Origin: JAAYVZ01 sp035384965 | GTDB taxonomy: Bacteria; Acidobacteriota; Thermoanaerobaculia; Thermoanaerobaculales; Thermoanaerobaculaceae | DNA length: 64,000 bases | Reading direction: 5' to 3' | Assembly: GCA_035384965.1 (NCBI GenBank) | Contig: DAOOJE010000001.1 | Location: 290,826 to 354,825, forward strand | In this document: piece after piece, positions 51,337 to 60,012 of the stretch | How positions within the stretch are numbered: position 1 is the stretch's first letter | How the letters are laid out: every line of letters starts with the position of its first letter | Program-made: the position numbers and the translations under genes | The notes under the pieces: generated by a model | Seen by the model: the letters and a program-made list of their open reading frames with translations, nothing else | The model's database searches: none | Told to the model about the DNA's origin: nothing

Positions 51337-54300
51337 CGGGTCTCCAGCGTGACCGACAGCCGCAGCTCGCGATCTCCCCGCCGCACCGTCACGGTCACCG
51401 TCTCGCCGGGCCGGTGGGCCGCCAGCGCGGCCGCGAGGTCCGCGAGCCCGACCACCCGCCGCTCGCCGAGGGCGAGCAGCACGTCCCCCACTGCGATCCC
51501 GCCTCGCTCGGCCGGGGAGTCGGGCGCCATCTGCGCCACCTTCACCCCCGGACCCTCGAAGGCAAAGTCGGGCATGGTCCCGAGGCCCGGCCTGCGGCCC
51601 CCGGTGGGAGGAGGCGAGGTGGGCGCTGCGCCGCCCACATCGATCGTGGCGGTGAACGGATCGCGCCGGTTCGCGAGGTACGAGATCGTCTCGGCCGCCA
51701 CCGAGGCGACCCTGATCAGCCCTGGGACGTTGATCCTGTCGGCGGTGTCGGACGGGCGATGGTAGTCGGCGTGAGGTCCGGAGAAAAGCTGCACTGCAGG
51801 CACGCCCACCTCGAGACATGATACGTGGTCAGAGGCGTCCAGCTTTTCGGCTGCCATCGCCACCGACACGCCCACGGTGGCGCCGGCGCCCATGACCACG
51901 AACGGCCACTCGCGCGCCGACTCCGCGCCGAGCACGAGCAGCGGGCCGGCCCCGAGCCGACCCACGGTGTCGAGGTTGAGGCACGCCGCCGGCAGCTCGC
52001 CGGCCATCTCGTCGAGCAGGTGCCGCGACCCGACGCGACCGGCCTCCTCCCCGCTCACCACGGCAAAGAGCAGCCGGCGCGGCGCCGCCGGCTGCGCCGC
52101 AAAGTGGCGCGCCAGCTCGAGCAGCACCGCCACGCCCGAGGCGTTGTCGTCAGCCCCAGGGTGGACGAGCCCCTCGTTACCGGCCCTCACGTCAGGCCAG
52201 CCGCGGCCCAGGTGATCGAGGTGGGCCATGAGGAGGACCGGGGGCAAGCGCGGGTCGGAGCCGGGCACGGCCCCCACGAGGTTGGTGACCGCCATCTCGC
52301 GCTCGGGAGTACCGCCCCGCCATGCGAAGCGCTGGCGGAACCCATCGCTGCGGGCGGGCACGAGACCGGCCTCGCGCAGCGCCGCCTCCACCCGGTCGGT
52401 GGCGACCTCGAGCCCCGGCGTGCCGAGCCCTCGCCCCTCACGCTCCGGGTCCGCGAGCCAGGCAACCGTGCGCGCCATGCGCTCCCCGTCGAACGGCGGG
52501 GGCAACAGGGCGAGAGGCTGCCGCCGCGGCAGCTTGAGTTCCGGCAGCGCTCCGTCCGCGAGCGACCGCACGAGGGGTGAGCCGGTCGGCGCCCACACCC
52601 CCTTGGCCACGTTGTCGGGGGCTTCGCCGCGAAAGCCGAGGTAGCCGTACTTCCCGTAGTGCGGCAGCTTGCGCCCGAGACCTGCGATGGCCGCCGGGGG
52701 GTCCGCCGCCACAAGCGCCACGGCCTGCTCCGGCCGCGTCGGGTGCCGGGCCACCAGCACCAGCGACAGGCCACGCCGGTCGAGCTGCTCGTGCCCGACG
52801 GTCACCGCCTCGGCGCCGGCCTGCACCCCGTGCCCTTCCAGCCCCTGGAGCACGACCGGCAGCAGGCGGTTCGACCAGCCCAGCACCCACACGTCGCCGT
52901 CCGGCACGGCAGTGAGTTCCGAGTCCAGCACCAGGCGCAGCTCGCCCTTGCCGCGCTGCCAGGCCGCCGCCAGCTCGCGCCAGGCCGCGAGCTCCTCCTC
53001 GGGCGCCGCGGCCGGCAGCACATAGGTCGGCCGGTCCTCACCGAGCGCCGTGGAAAGCGTGGGCGGCAGCTCGGCCGGGTCGAGCCGGCGCATGACGTCG
53101 AACGCCGGGTCCACCTCGAGGCGCAAGGGGCGCGAGGGCAGAGCGATGACGGTGCTGGCCGTGCGCCCGGACATCGGCACCACCGCCTCCACGGCCGGCC
53201 CTTCGGCCACCGTGACCACGACCGGGACGCGGACCGGGAACGGCTCCTCGGGCTGGGTCTGCTCGAGCGTGAGCTCGAGCAGATACCCACCTCCACCGGG
53301 AAGCTCGCGAGCAACCGCTGCTGCCACCGCCAGGCGGGGAGCCCCGGGGCGCGACACCCAGGCCGCGAAGAACGCCCGCCGGCTCGTGCCGGTCTCGGCC
53401 TCGAACGCGGCTTCGAGGTCGGCGAACGAGGCACGTCCGTACGCGTGCTTGCGCCAGAACCGCCCGAGCGCGGCCAGAAAGGTGGGGTCGCCTACCTCCT
53501 GTCTCAGCATATGGAACAACATCAGGCTCTTGCCGTAGCCAACCGCCTCCGTGGCGGCCGAGGTGCGGGAGCGGAACTCCGCGAGCGGGAAGTCCTTGCC
53601 GTCCCGCACGAAATCGGTGTACTTCTTGAGCGTGTCGCGGCGATACGCCGCCCCCTCCCCTCGCTGCTCGGCGAAGAGGTGGTCGGCCATGTAGGCGGTG
53701 AGCCCCTCGCACCAGTTGCCGCCCTCGGCGGCCACGTACACGGAGTTCCCCCACCAGTTGTGAAGCAGCTCGTGCGGGTAGGAAGAAGTGAGGATCCAGG
53801 GAAAGCGGACGACCCTTGGCCCCAGCAGCGTGAACCCCGGCATCCCGTAGCCGGTCTCCCAGAAGTTCTCGACCAGCGCGAAGGAAGGCCAGGGGAACGG
53901 CGGGAGCATCGATTCGTACAGGGCCAGGTAGCGCTTCGTGGCGTCGAGGTAGCGGCGAGCCAGCAGCGGGTCGGGGTCGCGCAGGAACGCCATGAGCTCG
54001 ACGGAACCAGCGTGCTCGCGGGTTTCGGTCCACGGCCCGGCCACGAGGTAGACCTCTTCCACGGGGTGCTCGCACACCCATCGCTCGCCGTCTGTGCCGG
54101 CGGCCCGCCGTCCCTGGCTCACGCTCCGCCAGCCGGGCGGCAACTTCACGACCTCCAGCTCGAACGTCACGAGAGCTTCGCCGAACGTCGGCACCCAGAA
54201 ACTGGTGCCGGCCAGAAAGACCCCCTGCGGGTCGACGAGGCCGGGACTCTCGGAAAAGCTGCGCTGGTACTCCTCGCCTTGCGTCCCGAGGCCGTGGCGG

Positions 54301-54659
54301 ATGTACCCGCCGTAGCTGATTTCCACCCGGGGAGGCGCCGCCTCGTCCCTCGTGAGGCGGAAGCCTTCGAGCGGGACGTTTTCCGCCACCGTGGCGGTGG
54401 TGGCGTTGATGCCACCGAACGAGGCGTCGACGGCACTTCCGAGCGGCTCGAGGCGCCAGCCCGGCGTCGCCACGCGCGGCGCCAGGCCAGCGTGCAGCAC
54501 AAACGTCGTTCCTCGCCCTGCCGGCGGCGTGAGCACGTCGTGCACCTGGACAGTGCCTGCAGCGGGGTCCAAAACGACGGTGAGCTGATGGTGCGGTCCC
54601 GCACCCGCCGGAGGTGCCGCCGCCAGAACGCCCGCAACAACGAGAAGAATCGCTCGCAT
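51333..54659 (-). CDS. Secreted double metallopeptidase: M1-like gluzincin + M28 + PDZ
   Basis: 1108 aa with a signal peptide (RAILLVVAGVLAAAPPAGAG). Residues about 25-500 form an M1-type gluzincin: YPHELLHNWWGNSVYVAAEGGNWCEGLTAYMADHL gives HELLH (about 295) and the third ligand Glu 18 residues on; the M1 exopeptidase GAMEN loop is not obvious (ETGYGMPGFTLLG instead). Residues about 690-1010 are an M28 aminopeptidase with all five zinc-ligand blocks: MAHLDHLG, GADDNASG, SGEEAG, LNLDTVG and SGPHADYHRPSD. A C-terminal PDZ follows (about 1030-1108: SPAERGGIAVGDVLLALGERRV). It should act in the periplasm or outside on peptides. ATG 54659 is preceded by GTGGAGC and a TACAAT 21 nt upstream. The fusion of two unrelated exopeptidase folds is unusual. 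Confidence 0.9.
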   Translation of the reverse strand: MRAILLVVAGVLAAAPPAGAGPHHQLTVVLDPAAGTVQVHDVLTPPAGRGTTFVLHAGLAPRVATPGWRLEPLGSAVDASFGGINATTATVAENVPLEGFRLTRDEAAPPRVEISYGGYIRHGLGTQGEEYQRSFSESPGLVDPQGVFLAGTSFWVPTFGEALVTFELEVVKLPPGWRSVSQGRRAAGTDGERWVCEHPVEEVYLVAGPWTETREHAGSVELMAFLRDPDPLLARRYLDATKRYLALYESMLPPFPWPSFALVENFWETGYGMPGFTLLGPRVVRFPWILTSSYPHELLHNWWGNSVYVAAEGGNWCEGLTAYMADHLFAEQRGEGAAYRRDTLKKYTDFVRDGKDFPLAEFRSRTSAATEAVGYGKSLMLFHMLRQEVGDPTFLAALGRFWRKHAYGRASFADLEAAFEAETGTSRRAFFAAWVSRPGAPRLAVAAAVARELPGGGGYLLELTLEQTQPEEPFPVRVPVVVTVAEGPAVEAVVPMSGRTASTVIALPSRPLRLEVDPAFDVMRRLDPAELPPTLSTALGEDRPTYVLPAAAPEEELAAWRELAAAWQRGKGELRLVLDSELTAVPDGDVWVLGWSNRLLPVVLQGLEGHGVQAGAEAVTVGHEQLDRRGLSLVLVARHPTRPEQAVALVAADPPAAIAGLGRKLPHYGKYGYLGFRGEAPDNVAKGVWAPTGSPLVRSLADGALPELKLPRRQPLALLPPPFDGERMARTVAWLADPEREGRGLGTPGLEVATDRVEAALREAGLVPARSDGFRQRFAWRGGTPEREMAVTNLVGAVPGSDPRLPPVLLMAHLDHLGRGWPDVRAGNEGLVHPGADDNASGVAVLLELARHFAAQPAAPRRLLFAVVSGEEAGRVGSRHLLDEMAGELPAACLNLDTVGRLGAGPLLVLGAESAREWPFVVMGAGATVGVSVAMAAEKLDASDHVSCLEVGVPAVQLFSGPHADYHRPSDTADRINVPGLIRVASVAAETISYLANRRDPFTATIDVGGAAPTSPPPTGGRRPGLGTMPDFAFEGPGVKVAQMAPDSPAERGGIAVGDVLLALGERRVVGLADLAAALAAHRPGETVTVTVRRGDRELRLSVTLETR

Positions 54660-54674
54660 GCCTGCTCCACGGCC

Positions 54675-54680
54675 ATTGTA
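54675..54680 (-). promoter_or_regulatory. -10-like element of the peptidase gene
   Basis: TACAAT on the minus strand, inside the imperfect palindrome GGCCA...TGGCC, 21 nt before the ATG. Confidence 0.35.
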
Positions 54681-54840
54681 GTGGCCCTCGTCCTCAACCC
54701 CGAGCCGCCGCCGCGCATTGCACCTTCGCCACGCGCAGCCGGCGGCACCCCGCAGCTGCGCTCCCCGTGGCATTCCCCTTGCACGGTGATGAGCGCCGCG
54801 GCGCCTCGACGCGACGCGTCCCCGGCAATGGGAGTCGCTC

Positions 54841-55422
54841 ATGCGCAAGAGCTTGCACCTGTCCTTCGTGATGATCCTGCTGGCGATCGGACCTGCCATC
54901 GTGGCACAGGCTCAGGAGCGCTACTGCAACGGCCGCCCCAGGGTGCTCCGCGGCGTGAAGATGTATCCCAACGGCCGGCCGATCCAGATGGGGGAGTTGG
55001 TGCTGTTCCCCAACGGCACGCCGACCATGGAAGAGGACGGCTCGCTCCTGTACCCGAGCGGGGCACCGTTATTCAAGACCAAGCTCACCCGCAACGAGCG
55101 GCCGCGGGCGCTTTACCCCAACGGCAACACCCTGGCGCTCGATGGCACCTCCTACTACCCCAACGGCAAGATCCTGTTCCAGAAAGGGGTGTTCTACGAC
55201 CAAAAGGCCAGGCCGTCGCTGACCGGGCCCGACGAGGTCGTCGCGCTCTGGAAGGGCTACCACTACACGTTCCAGGTCCGAGACGGCGTGCCCTCCCAGG
55301 AACGGATCCGCATCAAGGCGCTCGAACTCGGCGTCGTGACCACCTTCACGCTGGAAAAGGGCATGATCACCGACGTGGATGCCGTTTGCCCCGCCGAAAA
55401 GACTCCGGCTCCTACCCCCTGA
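54841..55422 (+). CDS. Secreted YPNG-repeat (MORN-like) protein
   Basis: 193 aa. Signal peptide RKSLHLSFVMILLAIGPAIVAQA, cleaved near AQA|QE. The mature part has five short repeats: MYPNGRP, LFPNGTP, LYPSGAP, LYPNGNT and YYPNGKI, spaced 14-20 residues, then a C-terminal strand-rich segment (YHYTFQVRDG, VVTTFTLEKGMITDVDAVC). Such (Y/F)xNG repeats resemble degenerate MORN beta-hairpins; their ligands in bacteria are mostly unknown. One Cys (in RYCNG) and a C-terminal Cys could form a disulfide. Ends 11 bp inside the convergent pgm gene. Confidence 0.7.
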   Translation: MRKSLHLSFVMILLAIGPAIVAQAQERYCNGRPRVLRGVKMYPNGRPIQMGELVLFPNGTPTMEEDGSLLYPSGAPLFKTKLTRNERPRALYPNGNTLALDGTSYYPNGKILFQKGVFYDQKARPSLTGPDEVVALWKGYHYTFQVRDGVPSQERIRIKALELGVVTTFTLEKGMITDVDAVCPAEKTPAPTP

Positions 55423-56977
55423 CCGGCTTGCCGATCCCGCGCACCAGCAAGTCGTAGGCGCGCTGCACCCGCTCCCAGTGCTGCTCGCGGTCGAGAGCCC
55501 AGTAGCGGCCGATGACCGACACCACCCGCCCCAGCCCGAGTTCGGCGGCGCGCTCTTCGACGAGCCGCAGGTAGTGGGCGCCCGACTGCGGCCGTTCGCC
55601 ACGCCGGCCAAGCAGTGCGTGGACGAACACCTCCGGCACGCCGGCCCGGCGAGCCAGCTCGAGTAGGGCGAGCAGGTGGTCGAGACTGCCGTGCGACGAA
55701 AAGAACGACACGATGCCAAGCACGTGGAGCGGCCGGCCGCCGGCACGGGCAGCCTCCGCGGCCCAGCGAAGCGCCGCGTTCTCGAAGAAGCTGCCGTCCT
55801 CGATGGCCGCGTCGATGCGCACCCGGTCCGCCGGCACGATGCGGCCCGCCCCGAGATGCAGGTGCCCTGCCTCGGAGTTCCCCACCGTGCCCGGCGGCAG
55901 CCCCACGGCCTTGCCGGCTGCCGCCAGCAGCGTGTGGGGAAAAGCCGCTCGGAGCTCGTCCATCACCGGCGTCGGGGTGGCGGCGATGAGGTTGCCGGGA
56001 CTTGGCGGAGCCTCTCCCCAGCCGTCGCAAATGACCAGCAGCACCCGCCCGGTTTCCCGGCCGCTGCTGCTGGCCAGCAGGCTGCGGCCGGTCATTTCCG
56101 GGGGTTTTTCGAGCCCGAGGAGTTCGAGGAGGGTCGGTCCCACGTCGGCGAGCGACCCGCCCTCTCGCAGCCGGTGCGCAGATTCGCGGCAGGGCGGCAC
56201 GAGGACGAACGGGACCGGGGAGTCGGTGTGGCCAGTGTCGATGCTGCCGTCCGGGTACAGCCAGCGCTCGACCGTGCCGTGGTCGGCGGTGATCACGGCC
56301 ACCACCCCGGATTGCCGTGCCGCGCGCACCATCCGCCCCACCGCCGCATCCACCGCCGCCACCGCGCGCTCGATCGCGGCGCGGTTTTCGCTGTGCCCGA
56401 CCACGTCGATGTTGGCGAGGTTGGCCACCACCAGTGCCGGCGAGGGATCGGCAAGCTCCGCCTCGACCGCGTCCGCCACCTCGGCGGCCCGCATGTGCGG
56501 CGCGTCGAGCGGCTCCGAAGGCGAGCGGAGCACGATCCTGCGCTCGCCCGGGAACGGCTCGTGGCGCTTGCCGGAAAAGAAGTACGAGACATGGATCGCC
56601 TTCTCACTCTCGGCAACGCGACTTTGCCCGAGGCCGGCCCGGCTCACCGCCTCGGCGAGCGTGCCGCCCAGCCGCTCGAGCGGAGGAAAAGCCACCCGTA
56701 CCGGCAGGTGCGGGTCGTACTCGATCATGGTGGCGAAGCGGAGATTCAGCCGCTCGACTGGGAACGCCGAAAACGCCGGATCGACGAGGGCGGCGGTCAG
56801 CTCGACCTCGCGCTCGCCCCGGATGTCGCAGAAGACCACCGCATCGCCCCGTGCGATTCGCCCGACGGGGCAGCCCGCCGCGTCGACGCGGGCCAGCGGC
56901 TCCATGCGCTCCTCGTCCTGCCCCCGCTCGTACGCCGCCCGCACCGCCTCCGACATGCTGTAATCGATGGCTGCCAC
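55412..56977 (-). CDS. Circularly permuted cofactor-independent phosphoglycerate mutase-like protein
   Basis: 521 aa from GTG 56977 (ribosome site GGAGG, seven bases away). All iPGM parts are present but in swapped order. Residues 1-300 match the family C-terminal half: AAYERGQDEE, DAVVFCDIRGER (R53, R56), AESEKAIHVSYFF (K126), NIDVVGH (D191, H195), TADHGT (D232, H233) and TGHTDSPVPF (H250). After a short linker (LASSSGRETGRV), residues 311-521 match the N-terminal half: LVICDGWGE (D318), GLPPGTVGNSEAGH (Ser368 nucleophile), HVLGIVSFFSSHG (H429), GRYWALDRE (R491, R497). Metal ligands are complete, but DGRD of the substrate loop is GRRG (457-460). It should interconvert 2- and 3-phosphoglycerate or a related phosphoester. 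Confidence 0.85.
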   Translation of the reverse strand: MAAIDYSMSEAVRAAYERGQDEERMEPLARVDAAGCPVGRIARGDAVVFCDIRGEREVELTAALVDPAFSAFPVERLNLRFATMIEYDPHLPVRVAFPPLERLGGTLAEAVSRAGLGQSRVAESEKAIHVSYFFSGKRHEPFPGERRIVLRSPSEPLDAPHMRAAEVADAVEAELADPSPALVVANLANIDVVGHSENRAAIERAVAAVDAAVGRMVRAARQSGVVAVITADHGTVERWLYPDGSIDTGHTDSPVPFVLVPPCRESAHRLREGGSLADVGPTLLELLGLEKPPEMTGRSLLASSSGRETGRVLLVICDGWGEAPPSPGNLIAATPTPVMDELRAAFPHTLLAAAGKAVGLPPGTVGNSEAGHLHLGAGRIVPADRVRIDAAIEDGSFFENAALRWAAEAARAGGRPLHVLGIVSFFSSHGSLDHLLALLELARRAGVPEVFVHALLGRRGERPQSGAHYLRLVEERAAELGLGRVVSVIGRYWALDREQHWERVQRAYDLLVRGIGKPVRG

Positions 56978-57494
56978 CTCCCCGCCTCCCTCCTCGCGAT
57001 TATCCGGGAAACCCCGCCCGATCTCCACCGCGAGCGCCGACCGCGTCGCGCTGGCGGTCAGCTCCTCCTGTGCCTCCAGACCTTCCCTGGCGCACGCGCT
57101 GTACCCGCCAGCTTTCCGGAACGTGAAGTCGAGAGACATTCGGCAGGACACGGCCGAATGGACAGCGTGGACCCCGCATCGCCCACGGGCTCGACCACCC
57201 CGACGACCCGGAATTCGCCACGCTCGTCACCGCCCTCTTCCTCTGCGCTTGACCCTCAGTCATCGTATATTCACCCTGGTTCACCGCATCTCGCTCTGTC
57301 CTTGCATGTTCCCTAGCACCCCCAGGGCGTCCGTCATGAACTCGCGCTAGCCCTCCCGGGCGCCCATCCAAGGGCTCTTGGGCCGAGACTTCCTGAACAC
57401 GCCGGTGTGCCGTGCTGGAGGTACTGCTAAAACGAAAGAGCGCCGAGTTCCTGTGCGACCCGGTGTGTGACAGCTCTCTGCGGGCACGGCGGCA
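56978..57494 (-). other. Non-coding stretch upstream of the permuted mutase
   Basis: 517 bp with no gene I can support. It marks the change from the high-GC core to the accessory region. A plus-strand stretch around 57175-57250 reads as RIAHGLDHPDDPEFATLVTALFLCA then stop, with coding-like codon use but no start; it may be a gene remnant. Promoter-like AT-rich TATATT lies near 57262. Confidence 0.4.
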
Positions 57495-58541
57495 CTACTC
57501 GGGCTCCGCCCTCAGGAGGCCTCTGTGCCGTAGCTCCTCTCGGGAGTGCTCGGGACCCAGCAGGAGCGACTCCTCAAACTGGAGGTTTTTCGACTGAGAC
57601 GTCGGATCGCCCAGCGCCCGAATTGCTCTCACGAGAGACCTCCCTGCATGGGTGTCGCGCGGCGGCTCACTGTCCATGCGCCCTTTCGCCACGAGGGCAG
57701 CGCGCCCCTCGACGCTCAGCCCTTGTGGCCTGTCGGCGACTGGGATCGCCAGCCAGGTCCTCTTCAGGCGCGCAACGGCCTTGGTCTGCTTGTCCATCAG
57801 CAGGGCAAGCAGCGCCTCCTCGAGGAGGACATCGGGTGCGATGCCGTCCACGAGTTCGCCCGGTCGGGCCTCCGCCTTCACGGCAGCCTCGACCAAGTCC
57901 AGCACGGCGCCCATGGACCGGTTCTCCGCCCTGGCCCACGCCAAGCGGACTACGGAACGTCCGAGGTCACGAGTATAGGGGCTCGCCCAAACGCCTGTCG
58001 GGTTGAAACACGCGCGCTCGGCTTCCGAAAGGAACTCGCGCGGATTCTCCCAGACTCCTTGCAGGCACCCGTCGAGGTAGGACATTCCGAACGGCCCGTG
58101 CGAGACGTGTTCCGCCATCAGCTTGTGATACAGACTGAACCGGTCAGTCTCGGAAAGAGCGTTGATTCCGGCTCTTTGAGCGAGGCTTTCGCTGGTTTGA
58201 CGCCATTCGTATCCGTGGATCGTTGCGTCGCTCGTCGACACTTGCGTTGCTCTCGCGGCGAATGGCGTCGGGTCAAGGAGCCGTCGAGAGAAGTAGGGGT
58301 TTGCTTCCCTCACGAGCCACGACGCAGCCTCGATGCTGCCGGACCTGGGAAACCCCTCCAAGACCTCGGCCAGCGCCTCCGACTTGGCGCCGCCGGGTCG
58401 CCACACCTCCGCCACGACCAGCTCCTTGATCAGCCGCTTGTCGGTCTCGCTGAGATACACGACCTTTTCCGCCGCCGGCGCGGCCCAGCAGTGAAGCGCC
58501 AACAGAAGAACGACGCCTGATGCCATCCGGATTCTTGTCAT
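57495..58541 (-). CDS. Secreted protein of unknown function (accessory partner 1)
   Basis: 348 aa from ATG 58541 with GAGGGGAAT before it. Signal peptide TRIRMASGVVLLLALHCWAAPAAE. The rest is mostly helical and acidic-basic mixed: LSETDKRLIKELVVAEVW, AEVLEGFPRSGSIEAASWLV, LSETDRFSLYHKLMAEHV, then LEEALLALLMDKQTKAVARLKRTW. It contains SET repeats twice but no recognised domain. It lies 115 bp downstream of the truncated repeat-protein copy on the same strand, mirroring the secreted gene at 60009-61019 that follows the full copy. GC is lower than in the core genome. Confidence 0.65.
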   Translation of the reverse strand: MTRIRMASGVVLLLALHCWAAPAAEKVVYLSETDKRLIKELVVAEVWRPGGAKSEALAEVLEGFPRSGSIEAASWLVREANPYFSRRLLDPTPFAARATQVSTSDATIHGYEWRQTSESLAQRAGINALSETDRFSLYHKLMAEHVSHGPFGMSYLDGCLQGVWENPREFLSEAERACFNPTGVWASPYTRDLGRSVVRLAWARAENRSMGAVLDLVEAAVKAEARPGELVDGIAPDVLLEEALLALLMDKQTKAVARLKRTWLAIPVADRPQGLSVEGRAALVAKGRMDSEPPRDTHAGRSLVRAIRALGDPTSQSKNLQFEESLLLGPEHSREELRHRGLLRAEPE

Positions 58542-58656
58542 ATTCCCCTCACTCTCACCCACATGACCCTTGTGCCTGCCGCAGTGCAGATCTCAGCGTC
58601 ATCCGCTGAACCATCGCCCTCACGGTTGAGGCCTCTCATAGTCACCGAGAAGACGT

Positions 58657-60012
58657 TCATATTCCGAGCGGCAGATTGAACACGACCCAGACTGGAGTTG
58701 GCTGACTGACCAAGATATCCGGGTCGATGCGCTGGAAGCTCTCATCCAGAAACTCCCCACCCGCCACCGTGCACACCGCATACGCCCCGAGGTACTCCGA
58801 CTCCTGCCCGGCCCTCCGAACCAGGTCGGCGCCCTGGCGGATGCGGTACGGGGTCGCGCCGGTCGACTCGACGAGCACGTAGTACGTCCCCGGGTCCACC
58901 GGGGCCTTCGTCAGCTCGATCCCCAGGTAGCCGCGCGCGCCGCCGGCCGGGTTGAGCTCGAGGCTCGGGAGGATGCCCGTCATGCCGTCGCTGTTCACTG
59001 CTCCCAGAGTACACGGCTCGGGGTGCGGGCTCTCCTCGGTCAGGTGCTCCTCCCGCGGGCAGCGGTGGACGCGGAAGGCGGTCTGGGGGACGACGTTGAA
59101 CGATCCGTCCACGAGCGACAGGCGGACGGCGCCGCCCGGCTGCGTGTCGAGCACGACGTCCTGGCTGCCGGGGGTGGCCTGCACCTTCTGCCAACTGCCG
59201 AGCTGGCTGCGGTAGACCTTGTCCGGCTCGAGCGACGGCTCGTCCGAGCCGCCGACGAGCGCCCACGGGACCTGGGTGCCGCGCACGGCGAGCAGCACCA
59301 GGCGCGGGGTGTCCCCGGCCGGGCTCAACGGCAGGCCGCCCTCCCCGGCGCCCGGGGCGACGGTCATCGGCATGACGCCGTCGTCGGCCGAAAAGCGCGC
59401 GTCGTAGCTCTGCTTCTGAACGAGCATCCGGGTCTCGCCGCTCTGGAAGTCAAGGGTGATGGCCTTGCTCACCGTGCCAGCCGGCCACTCGCCGCCGGGG
59501 TCGGCCGGGACGTCGACGGCGAGGGTGACGGGGAGGGCACCGGAGGGCTGGGAGGCGCCGGTCGGCCAGTCGACGTCGAGGGTGTAGCCCTGGGGGGAGC
59601 CGCCGGTCGAAAGCTGCGAGGTGAAGTCGACGTGGACGCCGCCGCCGGGCTGGGTGGCCGAGGCGCCGGTGAGCCCGAAGACGGTGTTGCTAAAGGCGTC
59701 GACGACGTGGTACGCGTCGTACAGGCCGTACGCCTCGAGGTAGCCGGGCCAGAAGCGGAAGGTGTCCCCGCACGGCTGCCCGTCGTGCTGCCAGCAGGCG
59801 AACGCGTCGGGACGGCCCGGCTCGGGGTGGACGTTGTGCGAGGTGAGGAGCGGGTCGGAGCGCTGGGCGTCCGGGAGCTTGGCCTGGGCCGCGAGGTGCA
59901 ACGTCTCGGCGGTGCCCCAGACGGGCGTGACGCCGCCAGGCTGGCCCGCATCCGGGATCACCCCGACGTAGCGCGCCCAGGTGCCGAGCCGGTACGAGAT
60001 TTCGTTCCCTAT
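58657..60012 (-). pseudogene. 5'-truncated copy of the modular repeat protein
   Basis: Open frame of about 450 codons between a TAG at 60013-60015 and the TGA at 58657. It has no convincing start or signal peptide (GTG 59961 is the best), and coding-like sequence (ISYRLGTWARYVGVIPDAGQPGG) begins immediately after the upstream stop, so the 5' part appears lost. Residues about 125-420 are identical to the protein at 61016-64000; the preceding ~120 residues (HDGQPCGDTFRFWPGYLEAYGLYDAYHVV) and the short tail (IDPDILVSQPTPVWVVFNLPLGI) differ. Either a decayed duplicate or a silent module that can recombine into the intact gene. Confidence 0.6.
58760..59650. repeat. 891-bp direct repeat, copy 1
   Basis: Identical base for base, by eye, to 63039-63929. 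Flanking similarity fades over ~30 bp on the left (58731-58759) and stops sharply on the right. Encodes about 295 residues in the same frame in both copies. Confidence 0.95.

Noticed and set aside
52659..55457. 932-codon plus-strand frame over the peptidase and YPNG gene
   Set aside because: Shadow of the M1-M28 gene; the translation has low-complexity basic composition and no signal.
57170..57252. Possible gene remnant with coding-like codons
   Set aside because: No start, about 25 residues, no recognisable family; kept only as a note in the non-coding stretch.
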